Assembly: GCA_016932895.1 (NCBI GenBank)
Contig: JAFGCA010000316.1
Span: 1 to 9,801 of the forward strand
Direction of reading: 5' to 3'
DNA length: 9,801 bases
Source of the DNA: Sedimentisphaerales bacterium
Lineage (GTDB): Bacteria > Planctomycetota > Phycisphaerae > Sedimentisphaerales > SG8-4
Shown here: one piece after another, positions 7,567 through 9,801 of the stretch
Numbering within the stretch: position 1 is the stretch's first letter
Layout of the letters: every line of letters begins with the position of its first letter
Translations under genes and position numbers: made by a program
Notes under the pieces: model-generated
Told to the model about the DNA's origin: nothing
Seen by the model: only the letters and a program-made list of their open reading frames with translations
The model's database searches: none

Positions 7567-9015
7567 ATGCATGTCGCAGTTAGGTGCCTGATTTGTGCTT
7601 GCTTGGTTTGGGCACTCGGGCCTCACGCATCTTCTGCGGCTGAAGATGGGCCAACCAACATGGATACAACAAAGAGATTGCTGGAAGCCGGAACGGCCGA
7701 AGAACTTGACAAGGTGTTTGTCCCGGTTGAATATTGTCAGGGGCCTCCGACGCGCACTGAAGCGCCTGACCCAGCCAAGTATGCGTGGCAAGCCGAGATA
7801 CTGAAGAAACGACTTCAAGACGGTGACCCGGCTGTACGCGCCATAGCGCTAAGAGTGCTCTCGGCACTGGACTACAAGGCGGCACTCGGCTGGGCCAAAG
7901 CGCATTTGGGAGACAGCAGAGGGGAATTGCTACTCAGTTGTATTCATGCCCTCTTGGGTGTGCATAACTGGACACGGATTCCTGGAGGTGAGTTTGCTGG
8001 CCGGCGTTACCTTGTGCAAGATGTAGATGATGATGCAATAAGAGCGTTGATGCTGGTGCTTGAGAAGCAAGATACGCCTCTTGCGAACATCTCGTCCCAC
8101 GGATTAAGGGTGCTGATCAAGGAATTGCATCCCTCTGCGGCACTTTCCGATAGAATTAGAGCTGCCATACGCCAGCGTACTCTGAGGGTACAAGAGACGG
8201 GGGAAAGGGGGGAGATGGAGCGGTCTGCGGCGGTTGCCCTTCTAGACCCATTGCAACGGGCAGATTGGGAGGCCCTTGTAAAGATCACAGACCCTGGGCA
8301 ATCAGTCTATTTGCGAGCGTGCGCCCTTCGCCGGATGGGCGAAGCCCGGGGAGAGCTTGTTTCGGAGATCGGTAGGAAGTACTTGGGAGACCCAAGTGGA
8401 GAGGTGCGATCTGCCGCCTTTGGGCTAGTTACTTGGGAAGAACAATATCACTGGTACTTGGGCTACCTAGGTGCAAACGGAAGGCAAGGGGCACGCATAG
8501 TCGTTGAACACCTTGGGCGCGCCGGCGAACTTCAAGACATTCTTAAGAAGCCGGGTGCATATCGGTTCATCTCCGAGTTCACTCCTGAGCAGGTTTCCTG
8601 GCTGGAGGAGGCGGGGCTTAACAAAGCGCACGCCCAAACCTGGAAGAAGGTTCTGGAGGATAACAAGGGAGCAAGCGCGCCCGAATCGAAGGTGCCTCCA
8701 ACCACGCCTCCTATGACCTCGCCAGCAAAGGAAGGCACCGGACCGGCGAAACCCGCAGCGGGGCGGACCAGAGAGACTTCTGACAAAAGTCTGCCATCAT
8801 GGCTTGGCACCGGGGTTGTGGTGCTCCTCGCGTTGGCGATTACATGGGTAGTTGCACTAGTCATCGTGCGCGCGCGGAGGACGAAATTGAGTAGCATTTC
8901 GAGTCCATCGGTCAGTTCGGGCTTGGGGGCGCCGGAAACGACGAGAGGTGCCACGGCGGGCAAGCAGCCAGGTAGCAGCAGAGACGAATTACCGCCCGAG
9001 GCCAATCAGAAGTAA
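7567..9015 (+). CDS. Membrane-anchored HEAT-like repeat protein with signal peptide
   Basis: From the ATG at 7567 the protein has 482 residues. Residues 1-26 form a signal peptide (CLICACLVWALG, probable cut near SSA/AED). The body, about 40-360, is alpha-helical with HEAT-like units such as DGDPAVRAIALRVLSAL, RSAAVALLD and LGDPSGEVRSAAFGLV. A Pro/Thr/Ser/Lys linker (about 365-411) leads to one transmembrane helix (412-434, GVVVLLALAITWVVALVIV) followed by RARR, so the positive-inside rule predicts an extracytoplasmic body and a 48-residue cytoplasmic tail. HEAT arrays act as protein-binding scaffolds; no catalytic motif is visible. It lies 151 bases after the glycosidase-like gene on the same strand with similar codon use, so it may be a surface partner of that enzyme. 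This is inference. The specific family is not recognised. Confidence 0.85.
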   Translation: MHVAVRCLICACLVWALGPHASSAAEDGPTNMDTTKRLLEAGTAEELDKVFVPVEYCQGPPTRTEAPDPAKYAWQAEILKKRLQDGDPAVRAIALRVLSALDYKAALGWAKAHLGDSRGELLLSCIHALLGVHNWTRIPGGEFAGRRYLVQDVDDDAIRALMLVLEKQDTPLANISSHGLRVLIKELHPSAALSDRIRAAIRQRTLRVQETGERGEMERSAAVALLDPLQRADWEALVKITDPGQSVYLRACALRRMGEARGELVSEIGRKYLGDPSGEVRSAAFGLVTWEEQYHWYLGYLGANGRQGARIVVEHLGRAGELQDILKKPGAYRFISEFTPEQVSWLEEAGLNKAHAQTWKKVLEDNKGASAPESKVPPTTPPMTSPAKEGTGPAKPAAGRTRETSDKSLPSWLGTGVVVLLALAITWVVALVIVRARRTKLSSISSPSVSSGLGAPETTRGATAGKQPGSSRDELPPEANQK

Positions 9016-9061
9016 CCCCGCCATGGCCTTGACGACCTTGCCCCGGACGTAGAGGTGCGGA
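9016..9061. other. Short convergent intergenic gap
   Basis: These 46 bases separate two converging genes. I see no stem-loop with a T-run that would serve as a bidirectional terminator. On the minus strand, a frame with GC-rich third positions crosses the gap; see the possible frameshift in the findings. Confidence 0.5.
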
Positions 9062-9801
9062 TCATCCCCGCGCGTGTTGACTCGGCGGACTGACCGGCGC
9101 GTCGACACCCCACGGCAGCTCGACCTCCGCAACCAGGCCAGTCTCGTTATCCATGAACGCCGCCACGGCAACGTACTCCGGCCCGCTCTGCACCCGGACG
9201 GTCTGGTACTCGCCCTGCCCCGCCGCATAGGCCACGGTCTGGTCGGGCAGGCCGGAAGTATCCACAGGCGAAGTCGGGCTGAACCAGAGGCCGAACCGGA
9301 ACGCCCCCGGTTCGTACTCGGCGACCACGTTCCACTTGATGACGCTCTGGAAGGAGGCGATCTCCCGGCGCAGGTTCTGGATGGCCGGCAGGCCCTGGAG
9401 TGGCTCCCCGCCGCCCCCGACCTCGCCGGCGATAAGCGTGAGGACGTTACGGCCCCGGCACTCCTCCCAGTACCACTCGGCCGGCCGGACCTCGATCTCC
9501 CACACGCCGTCGGCCAGGGGCACATCGGCCAGTTGCTTCGGGTCGGCGTCGGCCGGGATGAAGCCGAGCCGGACGACCTCGCCGGTGCCGGCGTTCCTGG
9601 CGTATAGCGTCCAGCCGGGGGGCACCAGGGAGCCGTGCCGCGCCCGGACGATTCCCTCGACCCGGCCGAGGACGCCGAACCTGGCCGGCACGAGGCCGTC
9701 CGCGGGTTGGCGCACGTCGAACCGCCCGGGCAGGACGAGCCCCTGGCCGAACCGGGCCGAGAAACGCGCCCCTTGGCGTCCCTCGCGCGCCTGGCGGGCG
9801 C
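9062..9801 (-). CDS. Hypothetical beta-rich protein, C-terminal part (5' partial)
   Basis: The frame is open to the right edge of the window, where the minus strand reads ARQAREGRQGARFSARFGQG, so the true start lies outside; the GTG at 9715 is not needed as a start. About 245 residues are present, ending at TGA (9064-9062). The sequence alternates strand-like stretches and turns, for example DGVWEIEVRPAEWYW, SVIKWNVVAEYEPGAFRFGL, GEYQTVRVQSGPEYVAVAAF and LVAEVELPWG. This suggests a beta-sandwich, possibly fibronectin III- or LamG-like, but I cannot name a family. Third positions are almost all G or C, much more so than in the neighbouring plus-strand gene, which supports this frame over its overlapping alternatives. 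It is convergent with the HEAT-like gene and so in a different operon. Function is unknown. Confidence 0.7.
   Translation of the reverse strand, partial: ARQAREGRQGARFSARFGQGLVLPGRFDVRQPADGLVPARFGVLGRVEGIVRARHGSLVPPGWTLYARNAGTGEVVRLGFIPADADPKQLADVPLADGVWEIEVRPAEWYWEECRGRNVLTLIAGEVGGGGEPLQGLPAIQNLRREIASFQSVIKWNVVAEYEPGAFRFGLWFSPTSPVDTSGLPDQTVAYAAGQGEYQTVRVQSGPEYVAVAAFMDNETGLVAEVELPWGVDAPVSPPSQHARG

Noticed and set aside
8989..9525. Minus-strand open frame of 178 codons overlapping the last gene
   Set aside because: Most of it is Arg/Ser-rich, as expected of an off-frame reading. Only its last 25 or so codons look protein-like, which is treated as a possible frameshift extension.
9074..9607. 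Plus-strand open frame of 177 codons opposite the last gene
   Set aside because: The product is rich in Arg, Leu, Asp and Pro without domain features, and third-position GC supports the minus-strand frame.

Overview
The window looks like GC-rich bacterial DNA coding for large exported proteins. Multi-Ig-like modular proteins, a very divergent secreted glycosidase-like protein and a membrane-anchored HEAT-like protein together suggest a polysaccharide-degrading environmental bacterium, for example of the PVC group (Planctomycetes, Lentisphaerae or Verrucomicrobia) or Hydrogenedentes. This placement is inference only: no rRNA, tRNA or taxonomic marker gene is present.

Layout. Positions 1-4419 (+) hold the 3' part of a giant modular surface or secreted protein. 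It has tandem Ig-like modules, then a segment extremely rich in Trp, Tyr and Pro, an IPT/TIG-like module, another Ig-like module and a C-terminal DNRLRE (CBM96-like) module. After 14 bases, 4434-7415 (+) encodes a 993-residue protein with a signal peptide, a DUF5060-like beta region, a clan GH-A-like (beta/alpha)8 barrel and a C-terminal beta-sandwich. After a 151-base gap with small inverted repeats, 7567-9015 (+) encodes a protein with a signal peptide, a HEAT-like helical body, a Pro-rich linker, one transmembrane helix and a short cytoplasmic tail. From the right edge, 9801-9062 (-) encodes the C-terminal part of an unrecognised beta-rich protein that converges on the third gene. There are no RNA genes, mobile elements, CRISPR arrays or clear terminators.

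How the genes may work together. The first two genes are almost certainly co-transcribed, and the third may be. All three products carry export signals or extracytoplasmic-type domains. A simple reading is a cell-surface unit for binding and processing a glycan: a long adhesive or carbohydrate-binding scaffold, a secreted glycosidase-like enzyme and a membrane-anchored HEAT-like partner. The substrate cannot be read from the sequence.

Composition. Third-position GC is very high in most of the first gene and in the minus-strand gene. It is clearly lower in the second and third genes and in the last third of the first gene. This suggests a separately acquired segment, or at least one under different selection, with one boundary inside the giant gene.
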